Assembly: GCA_001767525.1 (NCBI GenBank)
Contig: MELF01000020.1
Location: 75,417 to 139,416 of the forward strand
DNA length: 64,000 bases
Direction of reading: 5' to 3'
Source: Acidobacteria bacterium RIFCSPLOWO2_12_FULL_68_19
Lineage (GTDB): Bacteria > Acidobacteriota > Vicinamibacteria > Vicinamibacterales > UBA2999
Positions within the stretch are counted from its first letter, which is position 1. Each line of letters begins with the position of its first letter. Under the pieces are notes generated by a model. That model saw only the letters and a list, made by a program, of their open reading frames with translations, ran no database searches and had not been told where the DNA came from. Both the position numbers and the translations under genes were made by a program. Shown here in pieces: positions 33,501 to 42,399 of the stretch.

Positions 33501-34385
33501 ATGGGTAAGCGAATCTTCCTGTTTCTCGTCACGAACCTGGCGATCGTCGTCACGCTCTCGATCGTCCTGAGCCTGCTCGGAGTCGGCCGCTACGTCGGTC
33601 CAGCGGGGCTGGACATCCGGGCGCTGGCGGTCTTCTGCTTCGTGTGGGGCATGGGCGGCGCGTTCATCTCGCTGCAGATGTCGCGCTTCATCGCCAGGCA
33701 GGCCACCGGGGCCCGGCTCATCGACGGCAAGAGCGGGCGCGAGGATCTCGACTGGCTGTACGGCGCCGTCTCGCGGCTCACGCAGCAGGCCAACCTGCCG
33801 ATGCCGGAGGTTGCCGTCTACGATTCGCCCGAGGTCAACGCCTTCGCGACCGGCCCGAGCAGGAGCCGCAGCCTGGTGGCCGTGTCGGCGGGCCTGCTGC
33901 GCACGATGCGGCGCGAGGAGGTCGAAGGCGTGCTCGCGCACGAAGTGGCGCACATCTCCAACGGCGACATGGTGACGATGACGCTGCTCCAGGGCGTGAT
34001 CAACGCCTTCGTGATGTTCTTCGCGCGGATCCTCGCCTTCGCGCTCGCCTCGCGCGGCGGCCGCGACGACCGGAGCACCGGTCCGAGCTGGATGGCCGTC
34101 ATCATGCTGGAGATCGTCTTCGGCATCCTCGGGTCGCTCGTCACGGCCTGGTTCTCGCGCCAGCGCGAGTTCCGCGCCGACCGCGGCGGCGCCACGCTCG
34201 CCGGCCGCGACCGGATGCTGGCGGCGCTGCGCCGCCTGGCCGCCGGCCGAGAGCTCGTCGACACGCGACACCAGGCGCTGGCCACGCTGAAGATCAACGG
34301 CGCGCGCGGCTGGATGGTGTTCTTCTCCACCCACCCGCCGCTCGAGGCGCGCATCGCGGCGCTCGAACAATTCGCCCAGGTGTGA
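33501..34385 (+). CDS. htpX: M48 membrane protease HtpX
   Basis: Zinc metalloprotease of the inner membrane that degrades misfolded membrane proteins. 294 residues from ATG 33501 (MGKRIFLFLVTNLAIVV), matching the family start. Two N-terminal helices are followed by VLAHEVAHISNGDMV near residue 150 with the HExxH zinc site, two further helices, and FSRQREFRADRGGA carrying the third ligand. The C-terminus FFSTHPPLEARIAAL is typical. It is likely expressed from its own promoter. Confidence 0.93.
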   Translation: MGKRIFLFLVTNLAIVVTLSIVLSLLGVGRYVGPAGLDIRALAVFCFVWGMGGAFISLQMSRFIARQATGARLIDGKSGREDLDWLYGAVSRLTQQANLPMPEVAVYDSPEVNAFATGPSRSRSLVAVSAGLLRTMRREEVEGVLAHEVAHISNGDMVTMTLLQGVINAFVMFFARILAFALASRGGRDDRSTGPSWMAVIMLEIVFGILGSLVTAWFSRQREFRADRGGATLAGRDRMLAALRRLAAGRELVDTRHQALATLKINGARGWMVFFSTHPPLEARIAALEQFAQV

Positions 34386-34419
34386 ACCGTTCGGGTCGTT
34401 CGGATCGTTCCCGTCCGAG

Positions 34420-35283
34420 ATGTTCACAACGCTCGTCTCGACCAAGATCCTCGCCGAGCAGCTCGATGGCACGTGGGTCGTCGTCGACTGCCGGTACGAT
34501 CTGAAAAACGAGGCGTGGGGGCGCGGGCAGTACCTCGAGGGACACGTGCCAGGCGCGGTGTACGCCAGCCTGTCACACGACCTGTCCGCGCCGCCGAGCG
34601 GCAGCAACGGCCGCCATCCGCTTCCGTGCGCCGAGGAGATGGAGGCAACCTTCGGACGGCTGGGCATCGCGCCGGGCGCGCAGGTCGTCGCCTACGACCA
34701 GGACGCCGGCGCGTACGCAAGCCGCCTCTGGTGGATGCTCCGCTACATGGGGCACGATGCGGTCGCCGTGCTCGACGGCGGGTGGGCGAAGTGGGTGCGG
34801 GAAGGGCGCGCGGCTCGCGCCGGCGAGCAGACGCCTCCGGCGGCGGTGTTCAGCGGCCGGCGGCGGAAGGAGCTGCGCGTGCTCGTCGACGAGGTGGCGC
34901 GCATGCTCGACGACCCGCGCGTGCTGCTGGTCGATGCGCGCGCCGCCGATCGCTTCGAAGGGACGAACGAGCCGATCGATCGCACGCCGGGGCACATTCC
35001 CGGCGCCGTCAACCACTTCTATCGCCGCAACGTCACCGAGGACGGCGTCATGCTGCCGCCCGACCGCCTGCGCGAGCAGTTCGCCGAGACGCTCGGCGAC
35101 CGATCGCCCGACCACGTGGTCATGTACTGCGGCTCCGGCGTCACCGCCTGCCACAACCTGCTGGCCATGGCGCACGCCGGCCTGCACGGGACGAAGCTCT
35201 ATCCCGGCTCCTGGTCGGAGTGGTCCGGCAACCCGGACAGGCCCGTCGAGACCGGCCCCAGCGTCACCAGGAAGCCGTCCTGA
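34420..35283 (+). CDS. tandem-rhodanese sulfurtransferase
   Basis: A 287-residue thiosulfate or 3-mercaptopyruvate sulfurtransferase. Two rhodanese domains: residues about 5-125 (VVDCRYDL, GHVPGAVYASL, inactive position) and 155-275 (LLVDARAADRFEG, GHIPGAVNHFY). The catalytic loop is YCGSGVTACHNLL with Cys near residue 235; CGSGVTA is typical of the thiosulfate-type rather than the mercaptopyruvate-type loop. A single 85-base convergent overlap exists with the next gene. Confidence 0.9.
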   Translation: MFTTLVSTKILAEQLDGTWVVVDCRYDLKNEAWGRGQYLEGHVPGAVYASLSHDLSAPPSGSNGRHPLPCAEEMEATFGRLGIAPGAQVVAYDQDAGAYASRLWWMLRYMGHDAVAVLDGGWAKWVREGRAARAGEQTPPAAVFSGRRRKELRVLVDEVARMLDDPRVLLVDARAADRFEGTNEPIDRTPGHIPGAVNHFYRRNVTEDGVMLPPDRLREQFAETLGDRSPDHVVMYCGSGVTACHNLLAMAHAGLHGTKLYPGSWSEWSGNPDRPVETGPSVTRKPS

Positions 35284-35672
35284 TTGGGCGCCGCGTACTG
35301 GCGGTGCTGCCGGATTCGGGAATACGGAATCGCGACGAGCGTCGCCGCATCGCCGGCGGGCTCGGGCTTCAGGCGCACGCCGAGGTCGCTCGAGGCCGAC
35401 TCGATCCGGCGGGCCGTCTCCGTGTCCGCAAACGCGATCACGAACGTCTCCCCGCTCGCCAGCTTGTGAATCTCGTAGTTGCGGAAGCGCCGCGTCGCAA
35501 AGAGCGGCGCATTCGGCAGCCCCGGCGTGTACGTGAAGCCGTAGACGCCGCCGGGCAGGGCGTTGACGCCCGTCCCCTCCTCGGCGGCGGCGACCGGCCT
35601 GACCCCGTGCGCCGCCCGCAGCGATTCCTGATCGGCCGTATCCGTGAACGTGGTGTAGACAACCCTGCTCAT
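35199..35672 (-). CDS. uncharacterised 157-residue protein
   Basis: I do not recognise this protein. It starts MSRVVYTTFTDTADQ at ATG 35672 with AAGG 5 bases upstream. It has no signal peptide, membrane segment or Cys cluster. FATRRFRNYEIHKLASGETFVIAFAD suggests a small mixed alpha/beta fold. Its 3' end overlaps the sulfurtransferase gene by 85 bases on the other strand, so the last 28 residues are constrained by both. Confidence 0.55.
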   Translation of the reverse strand: MSRVVYTTFTDTADQESLRAAHGVRPVAAAEEGTGVNALPGGVYGFTYTPGLPNAPLFATRRFRNYEIHKLASGETFVIAFADTETARRIESASSDLGVRLKPEPAGDAATLVAIPYSRIRQHRQYAAPNQDGFLVTLGPVSTGLSGLPDHSDQEPG

Positions 35673-35735
35673 GTGCACCTTCGCATGGACGAACGTCCGT
35701 ATCGACCGACGGGCGGATGCGGCGTCACGGCATCG

Positions 35736-36392
35736 TCAATCCGCCCGCACGCCGAGCGGACAACTGACGCCGGTACCGCCGTGGCCGCAGTAGCCGCCGG
35801 GGTTCTTCGCCAGGTACTGCTGATGATAGTCCTCCGCATAGTAGAACGGCGGCGCCTCGGCAATCTCCGTCGTGATGCGCCCGTAGCCGGCCCCCGTCAG
35901 CCGCTCCTGGTACGCGGCGCGGGATGCCTCGGCAGCGCGCCGCTGCTCCGGCGAGCACGTGTAGATGGTCGAGCGGTACTGTGTCCCGACGTCGTTCCCC
36001 TGCCGCATGCCCTGCGTCGGATCGTGGTGCTCCCAGAAGATCTTCAGCAGCGCGTCGTAGGTCGTCTGCGCCGGATCGAATACGACGAGCACCACCTCGG
36101 CATGTCCGGTCATGCCGCCGCAGACCTCGCGGTAGGTAGGGTTCGGCGTGCACCCGCCGGCATATCCCACCGCCGTGGTATAGACGCCCTGGGCCTCCCA
36201 GAATCTTCGCTCGGCGCCCCAGAAGCACCCCATGCCGAACATCGCCGGCTCCAGCCCAGCCGCAAAGGGCGGCGCCAGGCGATGACCGTTGACGGCGTGC
36301 GCGTCCGGCACCGGCATCGGGGTCTCGCGTCCCGGCAGCGCCTCCTCCGGGCGCGGCAGGCGCGTCCCGAGCGAGGCTGGTGAATAGGCCAT
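35736..36392 (-). CDS. msrA: peptide-methionine (S)-S-oxide reductase
   Basis: Repairs methionine-S-sulfoxide in proteins. The 218-residue protein is of the long E. coli type, with an extra N-terminal segment ([20 protein letters not shown]). The catalytic motif [13 protein letters not shown] is near residue 52. [24 protein letters not shown] follows, as does [21 protein letters not shown]. The resolving Cys pair is in [13 protein letters not shown] at the C-terminus. Start ATG 36392. It is divergent from the pseudouridine synthase gene with only 10 bases between starts. Confidence 0.94.
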   Translation of the reverse strand: MAYSPASLGTRLPRPEEALPGRETPMPVPDAHAVNGHRLAPPFAAGLEPAMFGMGCFWGAERRFWEAQGVYTTAVGYAGGCTPNPTYREVCGGMTGHAEVVLVVFDPAQTTYDALLKIFWEHHDPTQGMRQGNDVGTQYRSTIYTCSPEQRRAAEASRAAYQERLTGAGYGRITTEIAEAPPFYYAEDYHQQYLAKNPGGYCGHGGTGVSCPLGVRAD

Positions 36393-36402
36393 GAGGTACA
36401 CG

Positions 36403-37107
36403 ATGCCCGAAAACGGCCGCGCAATTCAATTGCTCGCCAGAAGACCTCCGCCCGCGCCTGAACCGATTCCGATCGCCGTGCTCTACGAGGACGAGTGGCT
36501 GCTCGCGGCGGACAAACCGGCGGGAATGGTGGTGCACCCGACGTACCGGAACTGGTCGGGCACGCTGCTCAACGGGCTGCTCGCCCATGTCAGACGCGCC
36601 GTCCAGCCGCGGATCATCACCCGGCTCGACAAGGGGACCTCCGGTGTCGTGCTGGTGGCGTTGACGCCGGACGTCCATAGGCTGGTCCAGCGCGACGCCA
36701 CCGCGCGGCGCCTGCGCAAGGAGTATCTGGCGGTCGTCGCCGGCACGCCGAGTCCGCCGGCCGGGTCCATCGAGGCGCCGCTCGCCCGCAGCGCCGCGGA
36801 TCGGCGCCGCGTGGTCGTCGACGACGCGGGCCGGGCGAGCCGGACCGACTACGAGGTCCTGTCGAGCGAGGCGGACCGTTCGCTCCTCCGGTGCGAGCTG
36901 GTGACCGGCCGGACGCACCAGATTCGGGTGCACCTGGCGTCACGGGGATGGGCGGTGCTGGGCGACTCGGTCTACGGCGCCGCGTACCCCGGCCTCGCGC
37001 GCCAGGCGCTGCACGCGTGGCGCGTGACGCTGCCGCACCCGATCACCCGCGAGATCCTGACGATCGAGGCGCCGCTCGCCGCCGATCTGCGGGCGATCAT
37101 CGGTTAA
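36403..37107 (+). CDS. RluA-family pseudouridine synthase
   Basis: A 234-residue enzyme converting uridine to pseudouridine in rRNA or tRNA. The catalytic Asp lies in [17 protein letters not shown] near residue 68. Other family blocks are [32 protein letters not shown] and [11 protein letters not shown]. The S4 RNA-binding domain of RluC/RluD is absent, as in RluA and TruC types. Which RNA site it modifies cannot be said. It overlaps the permease gene stop by 4 bases, convergently. Confidence 0.92.
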   Translation: MPENGRAIQLLARRPPPAPEPIPIAVLYEDEWLLAADKPAGMVVHPTYRNWSGTLLNGLLAHVRRAVQPRIITRLDKGTSGVVLVALTPDVHRLVQRDATARRLRKEYLAVVAGTPSPPAGSIEAPLARSAADRRRVVVDDAGRASRTDYEVLSSEADRSLLRCELVTGRTHQIRVHLASRGWAVLGDSVYGAAYPGLARQALHAWRVTLPHPITREILTIEAPLAADLRAIIG

Positions 37108-37991
37108 GGGTTCACCTGGCCCGCCGGCCGCCGCGCCTCCGTGGGCGCGACCCTGGCGGCGCCGTGCGCTTGGAGGCGGAACAGCGGCCGGACGGCCGCC
37201 ATCGCCGCGAGCGCGACACCGAACGTGCAGACGATGGTCGCGCCGGTCGGCAGGTCGAACTCGACCGAGAAGTACATGCCGAGCATCGAGACAACGGTCC
37301 CCATGACCCACCCGATGGCCAGCCTCGGTCCGATGTTCCTGGAGAACAGCATGCCGCCAACCGACGGCACGATGAGATAGCAGAAGACCAGCAGCACGCC
37401 CGCAATCGCCACCGACCGTGTGACCACGAAGCCGAACGACGCGTAGAAGAGGAAGTCCCAGAACCGGACGGACATCCCGCCGGCCGCCGCCGCCTCCGCG
37501 TCGATGGAGATTTCGAGGAACCGCCGCCTGAAGACGAAGTGAAACAGGCCAATCACCAGGTAGATGGCGCCGGTCAGCCACACCTCGGCCCATTGCACGG
37601 CGAGGATGTTGCCGACGAGCATGTCGCGAAGGTGTTCGGCTTCGCCGGTGACCATGCTCAGCGTGAGAATCACCGCCGCCGACGCCACCGCGTAGGAAAT
37701 GCCGATGATCGCCTCCTGGGGAATGCGCGCCTTGTGCCCCTTGACGAAGGCGAAGATCGCGGCGCCGATGAGCGTGAAGGCGAGGCTCATCCAGTAGACC
37801 GCGGCGCTCTGCGGATCGTCGCCCCGCCAGACGGCGATCGCGGCGCCGAGCGAGGCGATCTGCGCGAGCGAGAGATCGACGAAGATGACGCCGCGCTCGA
37901 CGACGTGCAGCCCCAGATAGGCATGGATGCCGGCGATGATCAGACTGGCCGTGATCGCCGGGGCCAGGAATTGGAGGATCGCCCAGTCCAC
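37104..37991 (-). CDS. metal ABC transporter permease (ABC-3 family)
   Basis: A 295-residue inner-membrane permease with about eight helices, of the ZnuB/TroC/MntB family. HAYLGLHVVERGVIFVDLSLAQIASLGAA near residue 23 is the signature EAA-like loop. GISYAVASAAVIL and SRNIGPRLAIGWVMG are also typical. The GTG start lies 7 bases after the binding-protein gene. No ATP-binding subunit follows, since the operon ends here against a convergent gene; the ATPase must be elsewhere or shared. Confidence 0.9.
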   Translation of the reverse strand: MDWAILQFLAPAITASLIIAGIHAYLGLHVVERGVIFVDLSLAQIASLGAAIAVWRGDDPQSAAVYWMSLAFTLIGAAIFAFVKGHKARIPQEAIIGISYAVASAAVILTLSMVTGEAEHLRDMLVGNILAVQWAEVWLTGAIYLVIGLFHFVFRRRFLEISIDAEAAAAGGMSVRFWDFLFYASFGFVVTRSVAIAGVLLVFCYLIVPSVGGMLFSRNIGPRLAIGWVMGTVVSMLGMYFSVEFDLPTGATIVCTFGVALAAMAAVRPLFRLQAHGAARVAPTEARRPAGQVNP

Positions 37992-37997
37992 GACACC

Positions 37998-38933
37998 CTA
38001 CTTTCCGGTGACCGGCTTCAGCGCCCCTGCCAGCAGATTCACGTTGTAGTCGAACAACTGAATGTAATCGGTCACCTCCTTCGCGCCGCCAACCGACGGG
38101 GCGAGCACGAGCACCCGTCCCCCGGCGATCTGGCTCGCAATCGCCTGGGGCGTCCTCAGACTGAAGTACGGCTCGACCACGATGAACTTCACGCCTTGCC
38201 GTTTCATCTCCTCGATGAGCTCGAGCGTGTGCGAGGGAGACGGCGGAATGCCAGGCTTGGGCTCGACATATCCGATCACCTCGAGGCGGAAGCGCTCCAT
38301 GAAGTTCGGCCACGACCGGTGATAGGTGACCACCTTGGCGCCCGTGTGCGGCGCCATGGCGGCGTCCCACCGTTTCTCGGCCGCGGCCAGGCGCGCGTTG
38401 AAATCGTCGTATCGCTGCCCGAAATAGGATCGGTTGGCCGGGGACAGCTCGCCCAGCTTGTTGCGAATGGCCTGGGCGATGAGTCGCCCGTTGCCCGGCT
38501 CCAGCCAATAGTGCGGATTGCCAAGCGGATGCACGTCGCCCATGGCGCGCGTGATCTGGCCGGTGGGGATCTCCAGAATCCGGACGTTCAGCGAGGCGTC
38601 CAGATACCCGGCCGCGCCGGGCTGGACGCGGGCATTGCGGCTGCTGGTGATGAGCGGGGGCAGCCAGCCGATTTCGAGCTCCCGGCCGACGGCCACATAG
38701 AGATCCGCCCGGTTGACGGTCAGGATGAAGCTCGGCTTCGGCTCGACGAAATGCGGATCCTGGTAGCCCCTCGCGAGGGCGGTGACATTCACCCGGTCCC
38801 CCCCGACTTCGCGGGCGATCGACGCCAGGTCCTCGGTCGAGGCGACGACATTCAGTCTGTTCTGGGCCTGCGTCTCCCCGGCAGCGAGGAGCGCAACGGC
38901 GGCCGCCGTGATGATCGATCTCGTCATGCGCAT
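37998..38933 (-). CDS. metal ABC transporter substrate-binding protein (ZnuA/TroA-like)
   Basis: A 311-residue periplasmic metal-binding protein after a 23-residue signal peptide ending TQAQ. Candidate metal ligands are the His in YQDPHFVEPKPS near residue 61, HPLGNPHYWLEPGN near residue 139 and TYHRSW near residue 203, plus a C-terminal Glu in VVEPYFS. There is no His-rich loop. Zinc or manganese are both possible. It lies between the porin and permease genes in a same-strand operon. Confidence 0.9.
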   Translation of the reverse strand: MRMTRSIITAAAVALLAAGETQAQNRLNVVASTEDLASIAREVGGDRVNVTALARGYQDPHFVEPKPSFILTVNRADLYVAVGRELEIGWLPPLITSSRNARVQPGAAGYLDASLNVRILEIPTGQITRAMGDVHPLGNPHYWLEPGNGRLIAQAIRNKLGELSPANRSYFGQRYDDFNARLAAAEKRWDAAMAPHTGAKVVTYHRSWPNFMERFRLEVIGYVEPKPGIPPSPSHTLELIEEMKRQGVKFIVVEPYFSLRTPQAIASQIAGGRVLVLAPSVGGAKEVTDYIQLFDYNVNLLAGALKPVTGK

Positions 38934-38950
38934 GATGGATGTCCCCGCCC

Positions 38951-40267
38951 CTAGAACGGGTGCGCGCCGTGGGTTCCGATGGTGAAGAGCAACTGGAACA
39001 GCAGCTCGTTGGCCACCCGGTCCCCGTCACCGTAGCGCGTCCGCCGGTACTGGCTCCTGAGCTGGCTGAACTCGCTGGGCCAGTACGTGACCACCGTCGA
39101 AAAGCCCCGGTCGCGGATCGAGGCGTTCGCGCCGCGCTCGGCCTGGTCGTAGCGTCCACCCGCGAACCACCGCCGTGCGAACTGGTAGTCGAGCGATCCG
39201 TAGAGCCCGAACGCGCGCTCGAACGCCGACACCTCTTCCCGGCGGCTCCAGACGAGCTCCGTGCGGGCCGCCAGCGAACGGTAGATGGCGCGGCCGAGCG
39301 GCCTCCATCGGAGCGTCAGGTCGGCGCCGTACAGCTCGGTGACGAAGTCGCTCCCGAGGTCGTTGTGTCCTCGCGTGTAGGACGCGCCTGCCTCGACGTT
39401 CGTCTGGTCCGTCAGATCGACGTAGCCGCGCACCCGGCCGAGCGCTGCGACATCCCGGCGACGACTCGACTTGAAGAGCGTGCCCGAATCGCCGCGATAG
39501 AGTTCGCCGGTGGCTTCCAGGAAGACGCTGCCGGCAGGAATGAGACGGCTGACCGAGACACCGGCATCCTTGATGCCGGTGTCGGGATCCTCGACGCTCC
39601 CGCCGAGCAGGTTGTACATGACGAGCGGGCGGTCGATCCACGGCAGCGTGTGATTGTGAAACGCGTTCAAACGGCCGAAGTTCGCCCGCATCTTCCCGGC
39701 CTTGACGAGCAGCCCTCCCGGCAGCGCGGGAAACGTGGCGAAGCCCTCTTCGACCTCGATGCCTTCCTCTCCAATCGCCAAGAAGAAATCGGCCCGCGCG
39801 TACGGATCGACGATGGCCTGGAAGCTGGCCTCGCTCTCCTGCAGCGTCATGAACGGCGTTGGCGCCACCGTCCCGCTCCCGCCCCGGTCCCTGCCGGAGG
39901 AGCCGAGGAAGTTGCCGATGATGCCGATGTCGGGGTTGAAGATCTTGGACCCCGCGGTCGCAACGCCGTAGGCGGGCAACTGTCCCGCCGGGGCGCCGCC
40001 GCCGGGGGCACCGGGCGGCACCTCCGCCGTTTGTGGCGCCTGGGGCGCCGGGGCAGCGGCAGGAGCCCCCTGCGCCGCGCCGAGCCGCGCCTCGAGCGCG
40101 GCGAGACGCTCGCCGTATTGCTGCTGGACCGTCTCGAGTTCCTTGCGAAGCTGCTCGATCTCCCGTCGCAGGCCCTCGACGTCGACCGTCTGGGCGGCCG
40201 AGGGTCTGACGGCTCCCACCAGCAGGCCGGCGGCGAGCACCGGCCACAGCACATACACACGTCGCAT
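38951..40267 (-). CDS. outer-membrane porin-like protein with N-terminal coiled coil
   Basis: A 438-residue exported protein: signal peptide ending PSAAQ (residue about 26), then a coiled coil (DVEGLRREIEQLRKELE onward), an Ala/Pro/Gly-rich linker, and a beta-rich barrel ending in Phe (THGAHPF), as outer-membrane proteins do. GGAGG precedes ATG 40267. Its position directly ahead of a metal-binding protein and permease suggests that it admits the metal or a metal complex across the outer membrane. The coiled coil may trimerise or contact peptidoglycan. Confidence 0.82.
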   Translation of the reverse strand: MRRVYVLWPVLAAGLLVGAVRPSAAQTVDVEGLRREIEQLRKELETVQQQYGERLAALEARLGAAQGAPAAAPAPQAPQTAEVPPGAPGGGAPAGQLPAYGVATAGSKIFNPDIGIIGNFLGSSGRDRGGSGTVAPTPFMTLQESEASFQAIVDPYARADFFLAIGEEGIEVEEGFATFPALPGGLLVKAGKMRANFGRLNAFHNHTLPWIDRPLVMYNLLGGSVEDPDTGIKDAGVSVSRLIPAGSVFLEATGELYRGDSGTLFKSSRRRDVAALGRVRGYVDLTDQTNVEAGASYTRGHNDLGSDFVTELYGADLTLRWRPLGRAIYRSLAARTELVWSRREEVSAFERAFGLYGSLDYQFARRWFAGGRYDQAERGANASIRDRGFSTVVTYWPSEFSQLRSQYRRTRYGDGDRVANELLFQLLFTIGTHGAHPF

Positions 40268-40349
40268 GAGTCCTCCACACCAATGAGCGCGGTCGTCGCG
40301 TGACACGGATCACGACACGGCTCGCGCGTGATGAAACGGGCTGGAAGGA

Positions 40350-40712
40350 CTATGCGGGCGGCGAGCGGAGCGGAGGCTGCGCGACCGGCGCGCGGCTGAA
40401 AATCGCGAAGAACTGGACCGGCATCCCCGCGCCGGCATCGGAGGTCGGCGCGGACACGACGCGCGCCTCGGTGCGCGGGCGGAACGCCCGGACCCAGTGG
40501 CACACGAGGCAGTGCAGCGGGTGTTCGGTCTCGGGCGCGATGGGCGCGCGGACGGCATGCGCGGCGGCATCATGGACGACGGCCACCGACTGGCACGCGG
40601 CGTCGTGGCAGTCGTCCTCGTGCGGGACGACGGCCGAGCCGCCGACAACGCCCATCGCGACGACCGCGCACACCGCGATTGACGATGCGCGGGATCGAAA
40701 CCACTGCAGCAT
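40350..40712 (-). CDS. small exported Cys/His-rich protein
   Basis: A 120-residue protein with a hydrophobic leader (residues 8-30). It continues HEDDCHDAACQS, then VVHDAAAHAV, and EHPLHCLVCHWVRAF near residue 86. Four Cys and several His in pairs suggest metal binding. HCLVCHW resembles motifs in DUF2946-type proteins found near copper or zinc genes. It is the first gene of the metal operon, 82 bases before the porin. A chaperone or metal-buffering role is inference. Confidence 0.7.
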   Translation of the reverse strand: MLQWFRSRASSIAVCAVVAMGVVGGSAVVPHEDDCHDAACQSVAVVHDAAAHAVRAPIAPETEHPLHCLVCHWVRAFRPRTEARVVSAPTSDAGAGMPVQFFAIFSRAPVAQPPLRSPPA

Positions 40713-40724
40713 GACGGGAGATCC

Positions 40725-40754
40725 AGCCTAGTGAGGCGCGGGACCGCCTGTCAA
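40725..40754 (-). promoter_or_regulatory. promoter candidate of the metal-uptake operon
   Basis: On the minus strand, TTGACA (40754-40749), an 18-base spacer and TAGGCT (40730-40725), 13 bases before the start of the Cys/His-rich gene. No Zur-like palindrome is obvious. Confidence 0.45.
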
Positions 40755-40767
40755 GCGGTCAATCGTG

Positions 40768-40773
40768 TACGAT
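40768..40773 (+). promoter_or_regulatory. -10 element, probable leaderless start of phoD
   Basis: TACGAT ends 8 bases before the GTG at 40782; no ribosome-binding site lies between. Confidence 0.35.
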
Positions 40774-40781
40774 CGCGAGCC

Positions 40782-42326
40782 GTGCCATTCACCCGCCGCC
40801 AGTTCATTTGGACTAGTGCGGCATCGCTCGTTGGCGCCGCCTGGCGGACCTCCGCGGCGCAGATGCCGGCGCCCGCCGACGCCGGGCTCTTCCGCCACGG
40901 CGTGGCGAGCGGCGACCCGCTCGCCGACCGGGTGATCCTCTGGACGCGCGTCACGCCTGCCGATCCCCGCGCCGTTATCGATGTGGACTGGCGAATCGCC
41001 GCCGACCCGGCGCTCGGCCAGGTCGTCGCGGGCGGAACGGTCCAGGCGAGAGCCGCTCGCGATTTCACCGTAAAGGTCGACGCCGGCCCTCTGCGGCCCG
41101 ATCGTCGGTACTACTACGCGTTCGGCGCGCGCGGTGAGCGCTCGCCCATTGGCCGCACGAAGACGCTGCCGGAGGGACCAACCGCCCGGGTGCGGCTGGC
41201 CTCGGTCTGCTGCTCGAACTATCCCGCGGGGTTCTTCAACCCGTACCGGGGCGTGGCGAATCGGGCCGATCTCGACGCGGTCCTGCACGTCGGCGATTAC
41301 ATCTACGAGTTCCAGAACGGCGTCTACGGCGACGGCAGCGGCCTGCTGCGCATCCCCGAGCCGCGGAAGGAAGCGGTGACGCTCAGCGACTATCGGATCC
41401 GGTATGCGACGTATCGATCCGATCCCGACCTGCAGGAAGTCCATCGCGTGCACCCGTTCATCGCCGTCTGGGACGACCACGAGGTCACCAACGACGGATG
41501 GGCGGGCGGCGCCGCCAACCACAACCCGGAGCGGGGCGAGGGCGACTGGGCCGTGCGCCAGGCGGCGGCATACCAGGCGTACCTCGAATGGATGCCGATC
41601 CGGGAAGCCGCCGGGGCCGGCATCCACCTGTACCGCAGCTTCCGGTTCGGCACCCTCGTCGACCTGCTGATGCTCGACACGCGCGGGGTGCGCGATCGGC
41701 AGGCGCCGGGCAAGGACCTGGCGGCGATTGCCGACCCGCGGCGCACGCTGCTCGGCGCCCCGCAGGAAGGATGGCTCTTCGACGAGCTGCGTGCCTCGCA
41801 GCGGGCGGGGACCGCCTGGCGGATGCTCGGACAGCAGGTGATGTTCTCGCGCGTGACGCCGCCGCAGTGGCCGGTGCCGTATCCCGACACCTGGGACGGC
41901 TACCAGGGGGCGCGGGACCGGGTGCTCGATTTCCTGGCCGCCGAGCGCGTGCGGGACCTCGCGATCGTCAGCGGCGACCTGCACAGCTCGTGGGCCTTCG
42001 ACGTGACCCGCAATCCGTGGGACGGGTACCAGGCGTCGACCGGCGCCGGCGCGCTCGCGGTAGAGCTGCTGACGCCGGCCGTGAGCTCGCCGCCGCTCTT
42101 CGTGAACCCGGGGGCGCGCGAGATGGCGCCGCTGCTCCGGGCGGCACTCCCGCATTTGAAGCTGCTCGACGGCGAGCGCCGCGGCTACGTGCTGATCGAC
42201 GTCACGGCCGAGCGCCTGCTGGCCGAGTGGTATTTCGTGCCGACGGTGCAGGAACGCACCGCCGAGGAAACGCGCGGCGCCGCCTTCGTCTGCGAGCGCG
42301 GGTCGTCACGGCTCGTGACCGCGTAA
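40782..42326 (+). CDS. phoD: PhoD-family alkaline phosphatase/phosphodiesterase
   Basis: A 514-residue enzyme exported folded by the Tat system: PFTRRQFIWTSAASLVGAAW is the twin-Arg leader, placed at the N-terminus by GTG 40782. FRHGVASGDPLADRVILWTRVTP starts the mature protein. Metal-site motifs are LHVGDYIYEF, WDDHEVTNDGW and SGDLHSSW. It would release phosphate from phosphodiesters or monoesters outside the membrane, with calcium and iron in known members. The start region is divergent from the metal-uptake operon. Confidence 0.93.
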   Translation: MPFTRRQFIWTSAASLVGAAWRTSAAQMPAPADAGLFRHGVASGDPLADRVILWTRVTPADPRAVIDVDWRIAADPALGQVVAGGTVQARAARDFTVKVDAGPLRPDRRYYYAFGARGERSPIGRTKTLPEGPTARVRLASVCCSNYPAGFFNPYRGVANRADLDAVLHVGDYIYEFQNGVYGDGSGLLRIPEPRKEAVTLSDYRIRYATYRSDPDLQEVHRVHPFIAVWDDHEVTNDGWAGGAANHNPERGEGDWAVRQAAAYQAYLEWMPIREAAGAGIHLYRSFRFGTLVDLLMLDTRGVRDRQAPGKDLAAIADPRRTLLGAPQEGWLFDELRASQRAGTAWRMLGQQVMFSRVTPPQWPVPYPDTWDGYQGARDRVLDFLAAERVRDLAIVSGDLHSSWAFDVTRNPWDGYQASTGAGALAVELLTPAVSSPPLFVNPGAREMAPLLRAALPHLKLLDGERRGYVLIDVTAERLLAEWYFVPTVQERTAEETRGAAFVCERGSSRLVTA

Positions 42327-42344
42327 GTCGCTCCTCCTCCGACG

Positions 42345-42371
42345 GGCCACAGAAGACACAGAGGCGCAGAG
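42345..42371. repeat. GGCCACAGA...CACAGAGGCGCAGAG dispersed repeat
   Basis: Third copy of the CACAGAG-type repeat also seen at 26168-26193 and (inverted) 27325-27343. Confidence 0.5.
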
Positions 42372-42399
42372 CACCACCCAAAGAAACGGGACGGCGTAG

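Noticed and set aside
32409-34667. A 752-codon minus-strand frame
   Set aside because: Antisense to the TIGR00300 and htpX genes, both with clear motifs; no domain in the antisense frame.
36403-37107. Specific naming as RluA, RluC or TruC
   Set aside because: The catalytic motif fits all three and the RNA target cannot be read from the sequence.
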